64,000 nt of DNA from Sphagnum compactum. Its lineage: Eukaryota; Bryophyta; Sphagnopsida; Sphagnales. The stretch lies in contig OZ234498.1 of assembly GCA_965153455.1 (NCBI GenBank), forward strand, positions 9,114,001-9,178,000. Direction: 5' to 3'. Below are positions 50,105-63,077 of the stretch, one piece after another. The position numbers were made by a program, and so were the translations under genes. Every line of letters starts with the position of its first letter. Within the stretch, counting starts at the first letter, position 1. The notes beneath the pieces were generated by a model. The model saw only the letters and a program-made list of their open reading frames with translations, searched no databases and was not told the DNA's origin.

Positions 50105-50792
50105 TAAGTCATTTAGGAACATGACAGATAGATAGATAGTTAAATAGGGATATCAGGAAATCTGTAGTTGAATTTGAAGTAGACACAAGTTGTAGGTCTC
50201 CTAAGGTATTTTAGCAGATTGCCAATACTGATGGTGCAAAAGGTAAATGTTGTGAGCACAAAGTGATGGATTTCCAACCCTTTTCCACTTGTTATCACCC
50301 CATCCAGTACAAAACCTTCATATCTATGTCTCCGAATATCATAGTTGTCAGGTTCAAAGTCCAGAGGTTGATGGCAGAATCACACTACTAACAAACAGTA
50401 TGTTCATGAATTGTACACAAGGTATGTGACCACTTAGTTCCAGTGTTCTGCATCTTGTTTCTGGTCCTTATGTGGTGGGCATCATTTTGTCCATTGGAGC
50501 TTGATCACCGTGGTTATCTTAAAGTGGAAATGTCTGCACCATGGCTTTCCTCATCAATTGTGAGTTAGCATTATTTTACTTCTCTAGAAGCCACACTCCG
50601 ATGAACAGGTGTAGTCTGTTAGTTGAAAATGGGCACAGATTTCCAGCTGTAAATCAATGTGGCCAGAATATTGGGCTGTTGACACAAATGTGGCAATGGT
50701 GATTTGGTATCACTCAGGTGCCCAGATATGACAAGCAAGATGCACATGTGATGGCAATCAAATTATTGGACCAAAAATCTTTTTGTGGCCAC
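50105..50792. other. Convergent spacer between DUF3755 and CPBP genes
   Basis: The two genes point at each other, and this 0.7-kb interval should hold both 3' UTRs. No other feature is seen. Confidence 0.6.
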
Positions 50793-52395
50793 TCAAAACA
50801 CCACAGATCTTGTCAGCACAATGGCATTATAGAGACCATGAATTACCAATGAGGTAGCCAAATTTCCTGTCCATGTGTATGCTAGACCTAGAACACAACC
50901 AATCATGAATAATGATGGCAACCCTGAGGCCCCCAAATGGCTTATGGCAAACACAAGAGAACTGACAATGATTGCAAAAGGCCATCTGATGTGAGAGGCA
51001 AGTGAGGCCAGCAGAAAGCCTCTGTACACATACTCTTCTATGACAGGTGTTATGACACAGAATGCAAGATAAGTAGCCGAGCATGCAACAGGGGTACTGG
51101 TGACAAGACCTGTGAGAGCTGAAGGAGCGTCCTTTACCTGCAACAAGGAGATACCCATGCCTTAAGCTTCAACATTGATCAATCTACCAACTTAGTATCC
51201 TACATTTGCAGGCAATAAATCCACCATACCTGTGGAGGTGAGAGATACTGGGTGATGCTTGCTGAAGCTATCACAATCAACAGCACCACCAGGAGCCCAA
51301 GAGCTGAAGCAGGAATCCAACCCCTATCCTGGAATGCTTTTGAGAAGCTCACATTGAAGAGCTCAAACTGAGGCTTAAATGGCTGTAGTGTGGATTTGAT
51401 GAGCCATGCTGTGCCAGCCAATTCCATCAGTTGTAAGACCACTCGTGACATTGCCTGGACCACAGCCACCACACATTGAAGAATCCAGACACAATTGCTC
51501 CACAAAGAAGTCTTAAGTAAACAGTTTTTTTACTATATGCTTGCCTTTGCTTGCAAATAAAGCCTGTATTTCATAGTGCTACAGTCCTCAAGTGAAGCTC
51601 TTACAGCAAGCAGATCACACAACAAATTAGGTCACTGAAGAGCAAACGGATTAAACCTGGAATTGTGGGTCTGATACATGTTGAGGGAAAAGATTGGCTA
51701 CAATGGCCAGGCCCCCCAGACCAAGGGGCATGTGAAATCCACCCCAATAGATTACCATTGTGGATATCACTAAGCCATTGGCCCATGGAACTGGCGATGG
51801 GAGCCTCGAAAAGGGCTCGGCTGCCTATATCACAAATCCACCAGTTTCTTGACAACAGATCCACCATCATCATCACCGACTGAAACCAAGTCCAAAAGCA
51901 ATGAGAGCTACAGTAGTGCAAAGCAACAGCACGTCGAGTTGAGCTAGCTTGAAAATCACAGAACTTGGAAGTCCAAAAGAGAGAGAGTGCAACTCTCAAT
52001 TCAGAAAATTGTCCATTTACCTTTGAATTCCCTGCTCGGGATTCTTCAACAGGAACTGTAGCAGGTAACCCTCCCGTGGATGCGTCTTGATCCACACTCG
52101 TTGCCGTCGTTTGCTCTGGCTCTGGATTCACCTGACAGCAATGGTACATCAGCAATGATTTTCTGAAAGAGGATGCAAGAAATGTAGGCCCCTTTCTTGA
52201 CTCCTGTTGTTGCTGCTCCTGTCTCCGAAACCCTGGATTACCAGAAGGGACCAAAACCGATGATGTGAAGTTGCGAGACACGTGGAATCCACCACGAAAG
52301 CCTTCTTTGAATCTCTTCGATTTGAAAGGGAAGAGAAGGGTGGGCGGTAGCGAATCACCCACTGCTGCCGCAGCAGCAACTGCGCTCCTTCTCAT
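50793..52395 (-). CDS. CPBP (CAAX/Abi-type) intramembrane metalloprotease, probably plastid
   Basis: CPBP proteins are multi-pass membrane metalloproteases with an EExxxR motif and downstream histidines. Exons: 52021-52395, 51657-51824, 51230-51454, 50793-51137, giving 370 aa. Closest in layout to Arabidopsis At1g14270. Parts: an Arg/Ser/Phe-rich leader (about 1-60) that looks like a plastid transit peptide; VPWANGLVISTMVIYWGG (TM1); LMELAGTAWLIKS; GLLVVLLIVIASASI; then the catalytic core EEYVYRG (Glu290, Glu291, Arg295), His323 in ISHLG, and HGLYNA (His356, Asn360). The exon 2 acceptor is uncertain. I use gatatag|gcagcc, which keeps the frame and gives the family-like TM1; an alternative upstream AG at 'ggtttcag' opens a different, non-family frame. 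Three of the four exon boundaries are firm. Substrate unknown. Confidence 0.85.
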
Positions 52396-53301
52396 GGTGA
52401 TCCTCCACCTGCCGGTAGATTTGTCGCCAAACTTCCTCAACAAGCTTCACCTTGACCAAGCGGACACCACAGAGCAATCCTTCCCAAGGTGATTGCTCTC
52501 CAATTTCTTCTTCTTCTTATTATTATTCGGCGGCAATGGTGGATTACATCATGAAGGACATAGCGGTCTACAAATCTTGGAAATCCACACAACACTTGCA
52601 GTATGGCCATGAGGTTTCTTTAGGGTTTTGTTGATCGATGTTGGGGATTCGGCGGGGAGTGAGAGCTGTGGTCGTGAACAAGCCGCAGTTGGTGCCTACC
52701 TCCAATGAGGCATGGCAATGTGTTGTTTGCTCACTACTGTAACACCAGAACTGAATCCCCATATCAAGGAAAACACGAAGACATCAACACAATCAAATTT
52801 CATACCTCTACAGAAGAGAAGAACATAAAGAGCCTCTGGAACCTCTGTAGAGGTTTGTGGATATGGCTGAACACATATCATAGGAAGGTCACTTACTGAC
52901 ATGTGCTACCAGAGAATGCTCTTCTGCAGCTTCAGTATCTTATGCTTCTTGCTTCTGCAACTGAGCAACAGAAGTAAGCAATGTAACATACTTTTGAAAG
53001 GGAGAACCAAACATTTTGTGCTTTGGCAACACTGCTCTGTGCTGATAACAATGTTTGTCCTACTCACAGTAGTAACTCATCTCATATTTGTTGAATGACA
53101 CCACAACACAGCCAATATAGGAAAAATAAAGTAGCCAATCCTTAAGATCTTATCAGAGCAAGGCAATTTGGTCTCATGTCTCATTGTCCTGGTAAACTCA
53201 TGTTTCATTTAGGTACTGCTCAGGGAAGAGTGGAAACAGTTTGCAGACACTATGAAATGGTGAAGAGAGACTATCTTTCCTCAGAAGATGCCATTCAACT
53301 A
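52396..53301. other. CPBP promoter side and PurF 3' region
   Basis: Separates the PurF stop from the CPBP start; both genes run leftwards. No additional gene is recognised. Confidence 0.55.
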
Positions 53302-56020
53302 CTAATGTGTTACACCAGCAGGCTCCAAATCTGGTGGAGTCCAAGATTTCTTGAATATAGCTGCTGATTCCAACTTACCCTCATAACCCTCAACCAAAGC
53401 CATTACAGGTTTTTGCAACTCTTCTTTGTCTTTTACAAGATCCCTAGGAGGCACAGGATAATCCCCTGAAAAGCAAGCATCACAAAATGTATGAGCCTCA
53501 TCTGGTACAATTCCTCTCAGTCTCTCAAGAGGAAGGAATGCCAATGAATCTGCATCAATCACCTTCCTTATTTCTTCAACACCCATCCTGCACCACACAC
53601 ACAACAAAATAGGATCAAGACACTGACACTTTTCAAACACTCACATGAATGTCTCTAAACTAAAAAATTTAATACATCTGCAAAATTTGGAAACAACTAG
53701 GTTTTACGACGCTTTCAGTGCTGAATACTGTATCCCTCAACATGGAATGCTCTAGTCTTTGTTCTCCAAAGAAGTGAGAAACAATTATGCACCCCCAGAA
53801 GCCATTCCAACTTTCCTACATCTTCACAAGCAGGAAAGTGGTTCAAACAAATTTCCTGTATCTTGACTAACAGTAACTATTATGTGCTCAAAATAGTCTC
53901 ACAATCACCTGGAGGAGATGAGCTCTTCTGTGCTTGGTGTATCCACGCCATAGTAGCAAGACCCTGTTATTGGAGGACTTGCAATGCGCATATGCACTTC
54001 AGTAGCTCCAGCCTCCTTTATAAGCCTGACTATCTTGGTAGACGTCGTCCCACGCACAATTGAATCATCAACCACAACCACTCTCTTCCCCTTCAACACA
54101 TGGCTGACTGTAGCAAGCTTCAGCTTCACCCCAAAATCTCGAATTTTTTGTGAGGGCTCAATGAATGTTCGACCGACATAGTGTGATCGGATTAGACCTT
54201 GCTGAAAGGGGACATTGGCTTTGGCAGCATATCCAAGTGCGGCAACCACCCCTGAGTCCGGGACAGCAATCACAACATCACACTCAACAGGCGCCTCCTC
54301 TGCCAATATCTGACCATACTCATAGCGGGACTGGTACACTGAGCGGCCAAAAATGATTGAATTTGGAAGAGCAAAGTAAATGTGTTCAAAGATGCAGGCT
54401 TTGCGTTGCTTGTGTGGCAGAAGACAAAGAGAGGTTTCACCATCATGCTTGTCAATAACCACCATCTCTCCAGGTTGAACCTACAGAAATAACAGACAAA
54501 TCAGAAGGCCACTCATATTCCCCAGCAAAAGATCTATTACAAGTTTAAATTATTGAGTCTTCCATGGAAAGCACTTGTTAATTGTACCTCACGCTCGTAG
54601 GTGGCCTCAATAAGGTCCAAAGCACAGGTCTCTGATGCAAATACATAAGCTCCATTACTCCTCCTTCCCATCACCAAGGGGCGGAACCCAAAGGGGTCTC
54701 GGACAGCTACAAGTTTATCCTCTGTTAAGAACACCAGGGAATAAGCCCCTTCAAGCTGCTCACATGCATCAACGATACGGGCAAGAAAGGGACGTTTCTT
54801 GGAGATTGCAATGAGATGCAGCACTACCTATACCCAACACAACAACAAAAAATCAGTGGAGTAGCAGAAGGATTAAGACACTAAGTTTTCCAAAATTTAA
54901 TGGTCAGAAAGAGAATTCTTGAATGCAAAATGCTGCAGTTTTCCAAACCACCTCTGTGTCTGAAGAAGTGTTGAATATTGAGCCAGTGTCCTCCAGCTCT
55001 GCACGGAGCTTGGAGTAATTCACAAGGTTTCCATTGTGGGCTACTGCCACTGATCCAAACCGATAGCCTGCAACAAAGGGCTGCACATTCTTAAGCACCG
55101 AGGCCCCCGCAGTCGCATATCGGACATGGCCAATGGTTGCACTTCCAGGCAGTTTTGCCAGCTTAGATTGGTCAAACACTTCAGACACAAGGCCCATTCC
55201 TGCTCACACCAAAAACACAAAGCTTAGAATCAAAAGGCCGACTGACAAACATGCACTTTTGCTGGTTATGGCCCTCCACTAATAGTTAGCAAAGGGTTTA
55301 AGATTAACCCAAACTGTGATGAAGAAAATTAGAGCCATGGATTGAGAGCACTTCTACATGAAATGGAATTCCAGAGTTGAGTCAGGGATAGGAGTCAAGG
55401 ATTGCAGAATGGCATAAAAACTGATGAATAGAGTGTGTGCAGGGGTGCAAGCACAGACTTTTAAACTTACCAGTAACAGTATGAAGGGTTCCATTGTCGG
55501 ATGTCACAATTCCAGCTCCTTCTTGTCCCCTGTGCTGTAGGGCATGCAGGGCCAGATAACAAAGCCGACTTGCCTCTGGGTCTCCAAAAATGCCAACAAC
55601 TCCACATTCTTCTCTCCACATGTCCCCCTCATTCATTTCCCTCATGTTCAGCCTCTCAAGCATCGGATTCTCTACCCTAGCACTGTCCCCCATGTAACTC
55701 TTCCACTGCATGGCACAGTCTCCCGCTTCCACATCATGTTGTTGCACACGAAAGCTTTCCTCCGCATCCGGCACATGACTTCGCAATTCCGCTGTGTGTG
55801 CGGGCCGCGCACAGCAATTCTGCCGACTGTCTTGCCTTGAGAGTAGTAGAGGACTGGCGTTGACAGAGCATCCCCAGCCACGGCTCTTTGAGAAAGCCAA
55901 AGCAGGTACAGTTCTCGTGGAAACGCTCCTTGCCAAATCTGCGGTCTTTGAATTGTGCTGAGAAGAAGCACTGTTCACGGTTAGGACTCCGCGGAGCCGC
56001 GACACCTGCACCGCTGCCAT
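53302..56020 (-). CDS. ASE/PurF: Amidophosphoribosyltransferase (glutamine PRPP amidotransferase), plastid
   Basis: Catalyses the committed step of purine synthesis: PRPP plus glutamine gives 5-phosphoribosylamine, in plastids. Exons: 55471-56020, 54952-55199, 54588-54827, 53909-54480, 53302-53587, giving 631 aa, longer than Arabidopsis ASE2 because of a leader of about 138 residues (transit plus propeptide). The N-terminal nucleophile is Cys139 in [10 protein letters not shown]. Other motifs: [46 protein letters not shown], the PRPP loop [13 protein letters not shown] (480-492), and cysteines equivalent to the four Fe-S ligands (KACIFEH, GSCYYG, CDACF). All junctions are GT-AG with consistent phase. 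The start was taken at MAAVQVSRL; no earlier in-frame ATG was chosen. It appears intact. The leader DNA is open on both strands, but only the minus frame is homologous. Confidence 0.95.
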
Positions 56021-57075
56021 ATTCACTGCGCACACTGTGTTCTTCCGCACTCCCCTCTTCTTCCTTCCTTTCTTTTTCAGCCCACTTTTGCAATTACGCT
56101 AATCCTCCATGACAGAAGCAATTGGAACTGACCGCAATCAAAGCCTCGGACGTCAAAGAGCCCGCAATCCGCGGCGCAGCAGCTTCGGCTTCTTGAGTCC
56201 AGCGTTAGAAAAAAACTCCAAAGGTGGCGCGAAAACAGAGATTAGCTCCTCTGCAGGCAATAATAATAAAAATAATGCTACCTACACATAACAAAAGCTT
56301 AAGAGAACAACACTCGCGCCTCAAGCCACAAGAGAAAAACGCCACAAATACACAGAGACAGAGAACCAAGAATTATCCTCACAAACAGTAGCGAGCGACG
56401 AGACAACAACAACAATGGTGAACACAAACACCCACACTGACCTGTGAGACGAAAACAAACAAGACGCGATGACGAACAAGAAGCCTCAGCCACAATTAAA
56501 AAGCCACAGAAAAAAGAAGGAAGAAAGGCCGAGAGACTCACTGCTTGCTTGCTACAAGAAGCTCACCACTCGCCCTTGCTTCTCTTTCTTTTACCCTAAC
56601 CGAAATTCAAGACTTGACGGCAACAAATTGCGGGAAGAACCAAAAACAATTCCAAGAAATTCACAACAGAAAAAGCTCATACAAACTAACCATTTAACAC
56701 AACGACGACGATTGCGATTGCCACAAGAGGAAGAAGAAGAAGATGCAACGCTGAATCTCCTCTGCGTGCGGAGCGCCGTCGCCCTCTTCTTCGTCTCCTT
56801 CCTCACGAGGGATCGGGCAAACTCGTGGGACTCGAATCCCGCGCCCGGGTTCCCTCCCGGTCTCTCATCAACCCGGGCTTCCAACGGCCTTTCTTCGTTT
56901 CTTCATTACCTACCCGGGCTGTTGCCGCTTGACTGCAACCAAACCACCACCCAGTCGCTTTAACTAACTACCCCAGGGCGGGCTAGAGCGGGCCCACTCG
57001 TAGCTTATGACCAACGGCCGCCGACGACAAGAAAAGCCACTCACCACTGGCCACCGGCCACTCTCCAGCAGCGTT
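56021..57075. other. PurF upstream region
   Basis: Contains the PurF promoter and 5' UTR, with GAA/AAC-rich low complexity (56405-56420, 56725-56745) and a GC-rich patch (56760-56990). The long plus-strand frame at 56469-56963 is compositional and matches no family I know. Confidence 0.5.
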
Positions 57076-57076
57076 T

Positions 57077-57345
57077 TTTTCTGGCTAAATTTAGCCAGTT
57101 AGCTATTTTTTGGTCCAAAATGGCTAAATAAGAGAGTGTATTTTTTTTCATGCTAGCCCGATTTTGAAATTACTGAGAAATCGCCATATTTCTCTATTGG
57201 TTTCCTGCGCGTAGCCAAAAATGTGGTGGATTCTTTAAATTTTTTTCTTTCATACCTGTTCTATAGCCAGATTTGGCTAAATCTTCTTGTGGATGATCAC
57301 CAATTTGGCTACATCACAAATTTTGAATTTAAAAAAAAAAAAAAA
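57077..57345 (+). repeat. Dispersed repeat copy of the 2.4-kb family, A-tailed
   Basis: Contains 'aaatcgccatattt', 'gcgtagccaaaaatg', 'agatttggctaaatcttc', 'gtggatgatcacc' and 'ggctacatcacaaa' in the same order as the 2.3-2.55 kb copy. It ends in about 19 A. The A-tail hints at retroposition, the inverted arms of the other copy at a MITE; the class is unresolved. Confidence 0.55.
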
Positions 57346-58950
57346 AAAACCCTGGAGTGGTAGCGGAGGGGAAGTCTACCCGTGACTGCCCATCGAGATT
57401 CTACCTGCCCGAAAGGGCTTCTACCACCCTATTCGACTTGTTTCCTGAAAGCCAATCCTTTTGAAACTGCCCGGGTGATCACGCCTGGCCTTACATTGAT
57501 TTCCAGGGGGAGAAAAAAGGGAATTTCTCAGATTTTCCTTATTCGGTAAGCGCACGACTGAGGTCACATCAACGGCTGTGGGCTTTTTGAACTTAAATCT
57601 AAAATATAATATAATTGAACTGAATATCCTTTGTTGGCCTCGCCTACCAAAGGCAAGGATATTGTGTTTAGATTCATTATAGAGTATAGTAGCTTAAGGG
57701 ATTTTGGCCCAATAGGTCTATTCTTATATGAGGATTTTTGAAAGATGATATTTTGGCTTATGTTGTTGGAACTTGAGATTAGTTATAGAGTTATGATATC
57801 TTGAAGGATTTTGGTTTCTTATAGAGGACTTTCTTTGAAGATTATATTTTTGCATGGTGAAATATTTGAAATTTCCAGAATTCTTCTTTTGCCCTAAGAT
57901 ATACACCCCTTGGTTTTGGAACTTGGGATCTATGGTGTTGAAAGCGTAAGAAGGTAGGTGATTGAATATTCCCCTGCTTTTTTGTGCTGTTGTTGAAGGC
58001 TTGCAACCAATGGCAGGAGGGGAATGAATCCATGGGAATTTCTAAGGTTTTTAACCACTAAGGCCGTGGGCAACAAAAGTGGCCTATTTGAATCCCTCCT
58101 TTAGGGAGCCTGTTAAGTACCCAAAAGTCATGTTTGTCTCTTTCTCTCAATTCCAAAGGGCCACCTTTGTGGTGGTCTTCTGTCTTTTGGGCTTTTTCGT
58201 CGAATCTCCCATTTTGCATGCAGTTTTGGGTGGATGAAGGAAAGGTGTGGTGATGTCTTAAAAACAATAATGCATAGACCAGAAATTTCAGCACATATCA
58301 ATCTCACCCTGCTCTAGCTCTTGTAAATTTGGTGCACAGGGAAAGCATTGGAAAACTCACTAATGAAAGAGCACAGTGGTGATCACAACAGCAAGTAGAC
58401 TCTTACCTCTCAACTTGTGAGTCCTCTCTTAAGAAAAGGCACCAGCACTCATAATTCACACAATTTTAGAATGGAACAATTTTAGCATGGACATGGGAGA
58501 CAACAGCCCCATCCACCCCTAACTATCACAAAAACAATATCAAGTCACCAGTGCAATCAACACAAGTCAATCTTGTAAAATACCTCAAATCAAGACTAGA
58601 CCTCCAAATGAACCCACTTTTGCACTAGATCCTTCTAACATGACACAAAACAGTTGCATCTGTCAATTATCACCTAATTATCGTGAAGTTGGCTATAGAT
58701 GGATAGATATGAAGGGTTGTTATAGGTAGCAGAGTTTATAACCACTGAAGGGAAGAGAGAAGTAACAAGAAGTTCAATGAACCTTGATGTGCTATGATGG
58801 CAGAGGAACACTTGAGAGGTGGGACTGTGCATTGGCCAATAGAAGAATCAGATGCTCTCACTGTGGCAAATCAGCCCTAAGTACAACCGCATTGCTGCAT
58901 GCCTTTACCACCCCCACAAAAGTAACAGAGTCTGGCTGCACACCTTCCTA
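57346..58950. other. Intergenic, no gene seen
   Basis: No recognisable protein or RNA gene. Short open frames near 57.7-58.3 kb do not resemble known families. Confidence 0.5.
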
Positions 58951-58954
58951 TTGC

Positions 58955-59400
58955 ATTTGTTGAAATAGTTCCAGTGCCTTCTGCCCTTGCTCACATTGCA
59001 CATGTGCCAATATCATGGTTGTCCAAGTAACCACATCTTGAGATGGAATCTTGTTGAACAATCCAAGCCTCCTCAACGCCCCCACATTTTGCATACATGT
59101 CCACCAAGCTACTCCTCACAAAGACGTCAGACTCCAAACCACTTTGAAGTATCTGCTGACACAGCTACCCTGTTGGAAAAGCTGCATCACCTTCTCAGGT
59201 TCCCCATCCTTCACATATTTTGTAAGCTTCTGATTCTATGCAAAAATGTTCGATTGCACTGTTCCTGGTGCCAACGCAGCCATCTCTACTGCCACCCATG
59301 GCAGGTTTTGTTGGTTGTCAAGCCAGAGTGCTTTATGTGTCTTCTTATGCTTGAGATCTACCTTTTATTTGTCTACAACCAGAAAGTGAAATCAAGCTGA
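58955..59400 (-). pseudogene. PPR protein fragment, decayed
   Basis: Read on the minus strand, broken frames give PPR words in order: an N-terminal piece (TKYVKDGEPEKVMQLFQQ), then KIPSQDVVTWTTMILAHVQCEQGQKALELFQQMQ and EGVQPDSVTFVGVVKAC, separated by stops and frameshifts. PPR proteins bind organellar RNA. This copy cannot encode one. It parallels the larger fragment at 60.2-61.6 kb. Confidence 0.7.
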
Positions 59401-60190
59401 TCAGCCATGTATTCTCCACATCCCAGGCATAAATGATACCATAAGAAGAGAGAAAGCTGTACTGAGCTTCTCCATCAGCATATTGCATTTACTTGTCTTC
59501 TCCAGCACACTACTATATTGCATTTACCTACCTTCTCCATCTACATCTCCATCTACATCAATGAGCCTACTACTAAATCTTGTGATACACTCATCTCTGC
59601 ATATCCACCGAAGTATCCTACATCACCCTTTCCCCCAACAAAATTATCCAAAGCTTTTCGATTCACCTTAAGAATTCTAAATATCAATTTGATTTAAGTG
59701 ATAATAATATCCCCCCCCCCCCCCCTGTTCAAACCCATCAACAAAATTGTGCAATGATTTTATCAAAGGAATCAGCAAACTCCGCATTGCCAAAAACAAT
59801 TTATGACTATCAAACAATGTGAAGCTTTGGATGCCATAAAGCTAGGCCATAAGGCCATGAGCACCAGCCCTACTACTACTGCTTGGTAATATTATACTGA
59901 AAAAAGATAGTAAGTGGAAAAAGGGTTCATCTGGTTAAAGGCAATAGATGAAATAGATTCTGATCACAGGGTGATGTGGCAGAAGTTTCAGTGACAATTT
60001 ACCACTGTTCCTACTGTTTGAAAAGCTTCAGGACCTGAACTCATCCCATTCTCTGTTTTGAAGACAATCACATGCAGCTGCTGGCTTTGGTTCATCAAAT
60101 TTTAATAGTCCTTCCCCGCCACATGCACAAACACTGCTTGCTCCCTTCTTTGCATCCTATATTTGACCAGCATGGCCAACAAGGTCCACC
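59401..60190. other. Spacer between PPR fragments
   Basis: No gene. It includes a poly-C tract (about 59711-59726) and sequence ('ttcacctac..tctccatctacatc') low in complexity. Confidence 0.5.
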
Positions 60191-60199
60191 ATGCAGGTG

Positions 60200-61680
60200 T
60201 AATGTTCCAATTTTGCAAAATTCATGGAGTCTGATCATCGAAACACCACACTCCATGCCTTCATCCACCAAACCTACATTGTTGCGGGGCTGACAGAAGA
60301 CAAACAAAAAGTAATATCAATTGGCTGTGCTCCCACATTTTGCAAACATGTCCACCAAGCTAGTCCACACAAAGACATCAGACTCACGACCACTTTGAAT
60401 AATTTGCCCAAAACTATACCTGCCCTCTTCAAGCACAACTATGCTGGCTCATGCATTCGGCACCCCCATAAGGTATTAGAGTCTCACTGTGCACACCTTC
60501 CTGTTGCATCTATTGGGATAATTGTATTGCCTTCTGCCCTTCCCCACATTTCACATGTCCCAATACCATGGCAATCCAATTCATCACCACATATTGAGAT
60601 GGCGTCTTGTGGAACACTTTCCAAGCATCCTCAATGCTCCCACATTTTGCATACGTATCAACCAAGCTACTCCACACAAAGATATCTAACTTCAAACCAC
60701 TTTGAATGATCCAGTGATGAACAAACCTACCCTCTTCAAGCACAATCACACTGGCGCATGCATTCAACACTCCGACAAATATCACAAAGTTTGGCCACAC
60801 ACCTTTTTTGTTGCTTTTGTCGAAACAGTACCAGTGGCTTCTGCCCTTGCCTCCATTTCACATGTCCCAATACCATCACATTCCAAGTGACCACATCTCA
60901 AGATGGCATCTTCTTGAACACTGTCCAAGCACCCTCAAGGCTGCTCCATTTTGCATACATGTCAACCAAGCCAGTCCCCACAAAGACATCTGACTCAAAA
61001 CCACTTTGAATGATGTGGTGTTAAGCAAATTACCTGCAGAGCTGTTCATGAACAGCTCTGTTACAAAAGAGCTCTAGTACCTTCTGCCCTTGCCTGCATT
61101 TCACATGTCCTAATATGATAGCGTTCCAAGAGCGACACATTTGAAGATGGCATCTTGTCGAACACTCTCCAAGCATCCGCAATGCTCCCACGTTTTGCAT
61201 ACATGTCCACCAAGCTGCTACTCCCCACAATGACATCAGACTTGTAGGGCACACTTTGGCAAAACTGTTCATGAACAAGCCTGCCATCTTCAAGTGTTCA
61301 TAAACAAGCAGATGCCTAAATCATTTGAACAAGAGTGAATGTGTTAGGACTCATTCCTTCTAGTCATATTTGTTGGAAAAGCTGCATTGCCTTCTCAGGT
61401 TGCCCATCTTTCACATATATTGTAAGCTCCTGATTCCTTGCCGAAATGCTCAATTGCACTGTTCCTGCTGCCATTGCAGCCATCTTTGCTGACACCCATA
61501 GCGGGTCATCAGTCCTCAAGCCACAATGCTTCCTGTGTCTTCTTATGTCTAAAATCCAGATACCTTTCATTTGTCTACAACCAGAAATGCAGATCAAGGT
61601 GATCAGCCATGTACACATCAAAGGCACAAACAGTATCATAAGAACAAAGAAAGCTGCAATGACCTTCTCAGTCAGCAAAT
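60200..61680 (-). pseudogene. PPR repeat-array pseudogene
   Basis: From 61680 leftwards the minus strand carries an N-terminal piece (SAKMAAMAAGTVQLSISARN, VKDGQPEKAMQLFQQ, near 61370-61530), then SLVDMYAKRGSIADAWRVFDKMPSS (about 61130-61230), another degraded unit (60840-61010), and one fully open 96-residue triplet (60510-60800) with VLNACASVIVLEEGRFVHHWIIQSG, SLVDTYAKCGSIEDAWKVF and LGHVKCGEGQKAI. Stops and frameshifts separate the units, and the last portion near 60220-60400 is heavily decayed. The repeat type is the PLS-like series common in seed-free plants. A relic of a PPR gene is the best reading. Confidence 0.78.
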
Positions 61681-62900
61681 TGCATTTACCTACCTTCTCT
61701 AGCCTATTACTACTCTCCCACTAGTGCAAAGGACCTGAAAAGAATTTCTGCCAAGTTTAGACCAGGGCAGGATAGCAACCAAGAAAGCGTAACAAGATTG
61801 ACACCAACAAGAGCTATGGGTCCATTGACATGTGAACTCTAATAGGTTTGATGTTCAGTTTCTTTCTCTGATCTGTGATCCCACCATTGCAAAGGATCCA
61901 AAAAGAACTCCTGCCACAATTTCTCTCTCTAACCTGCAGGAACTGCATAAAACATCCCTGTAGTTCAAATCATGTAATTTCATCACATAGAAGCCACAAT
62001 GAGATACTGCATCTTGCATAGAATGTGTCCAATCTTTCGATTTGCTTCTGAAGATATCAGGTCAACATTTTTTGGTAACAAATCATGAGAAGGGAGGAGA
62101 CGGACATAGAGAGAGGAACAACACAAGAAAGCTTACCATTGCTGTTATCTCTCAGTGCCACCACTGTTTCTATCTGATGCGCTCTGGGAAGAAGTGCAGT
62201 GAACTACAAAAGTTCTTGATGGGTAAAGTGGAATTGCCAGTGCACACATACATGTAGCAGCAGCTCCTCCTAATCAACTTCCCTCTTCAACATGTGGTGG
62301 TGGAGCTGCTGCTGCTGCTGCTTTTGTGGTCCACAAAAGAGTTGGATCTTGCACATGGCAATTGAACTTGCTGCACTGATGATGAAGAAGACATTGTTGC
62401 TTCACAAAAACCCTTGACAGTTGCTCTCTATTGCTCCTCACAATCCAAGAGCATCCTGAGTAAACCCAAATGCAATCTCTCTCCCACTACCTGTACATTT
62501 CTTGGTGGGACAATCCCAGATTGAACCTCATCAGTCCACTTGCAACCCTTCAAATACACCAGACCCTCGGTCATAGATAGCAAACAGCACTAGGTATCCT
62601 TTGGGCTTAAATTAGACACAGTGTCAAAAAGTAAAACTATGTCTTGTAGCCCCCCTACAAATTTGCAACTGCTAGGAAGCAAGGAAAAAACTACCACAAC
62701 ATTTCTGAAAGCTGCATGTCATTGACCATAAGACAAAACCTCAAAACAACAACATAGAACACTTAAGGTCATGAAACAACCGATACAATGCATTCCATCA
62801 ATAACAAGACAAGGCACAAGGATAACCAAATGAGAAATATGTGATGACTGCTGTGAATGTTTCTACACACTTATGTTTCAAAATCCACTTGAATACAATT
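61681..62900. other. Intergenic, no gene seen
   Basis: Contains a GCT-rich stretch (62304-62325). No recognisable exon or RNA gene on either strand. Confidence 0.45.
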
Positions 62901-63077
62901 GATAGATGGCTCAATCACAATGTGATAGATATTTCAGAATTGGCAACATTACAGCAATGATTCCGCACACATAAAAAGAGGAAACCCAACCCTGCATAAG
63001 GAGAAAACAAGAGCAAAAACAAAACACTTGACAGTGACACATCATACTCCAAATGAGAAACACCATTGAGCACATAC

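Noticed and set aside
56810-56850. Possible tRNA T-arm (ggattcgagtcc on the minus strand)
   Set aside because: The loop is one base off and no D arm, anticodon arm or acceptor stem is found; a short chance palindrome.
56469-56963. 164-codon plus-strand frame upstream of PurF
   Set aside because: Low-complexity Glu/Arg content, no family resemblance, and it overlaps the expected PurF promoter.
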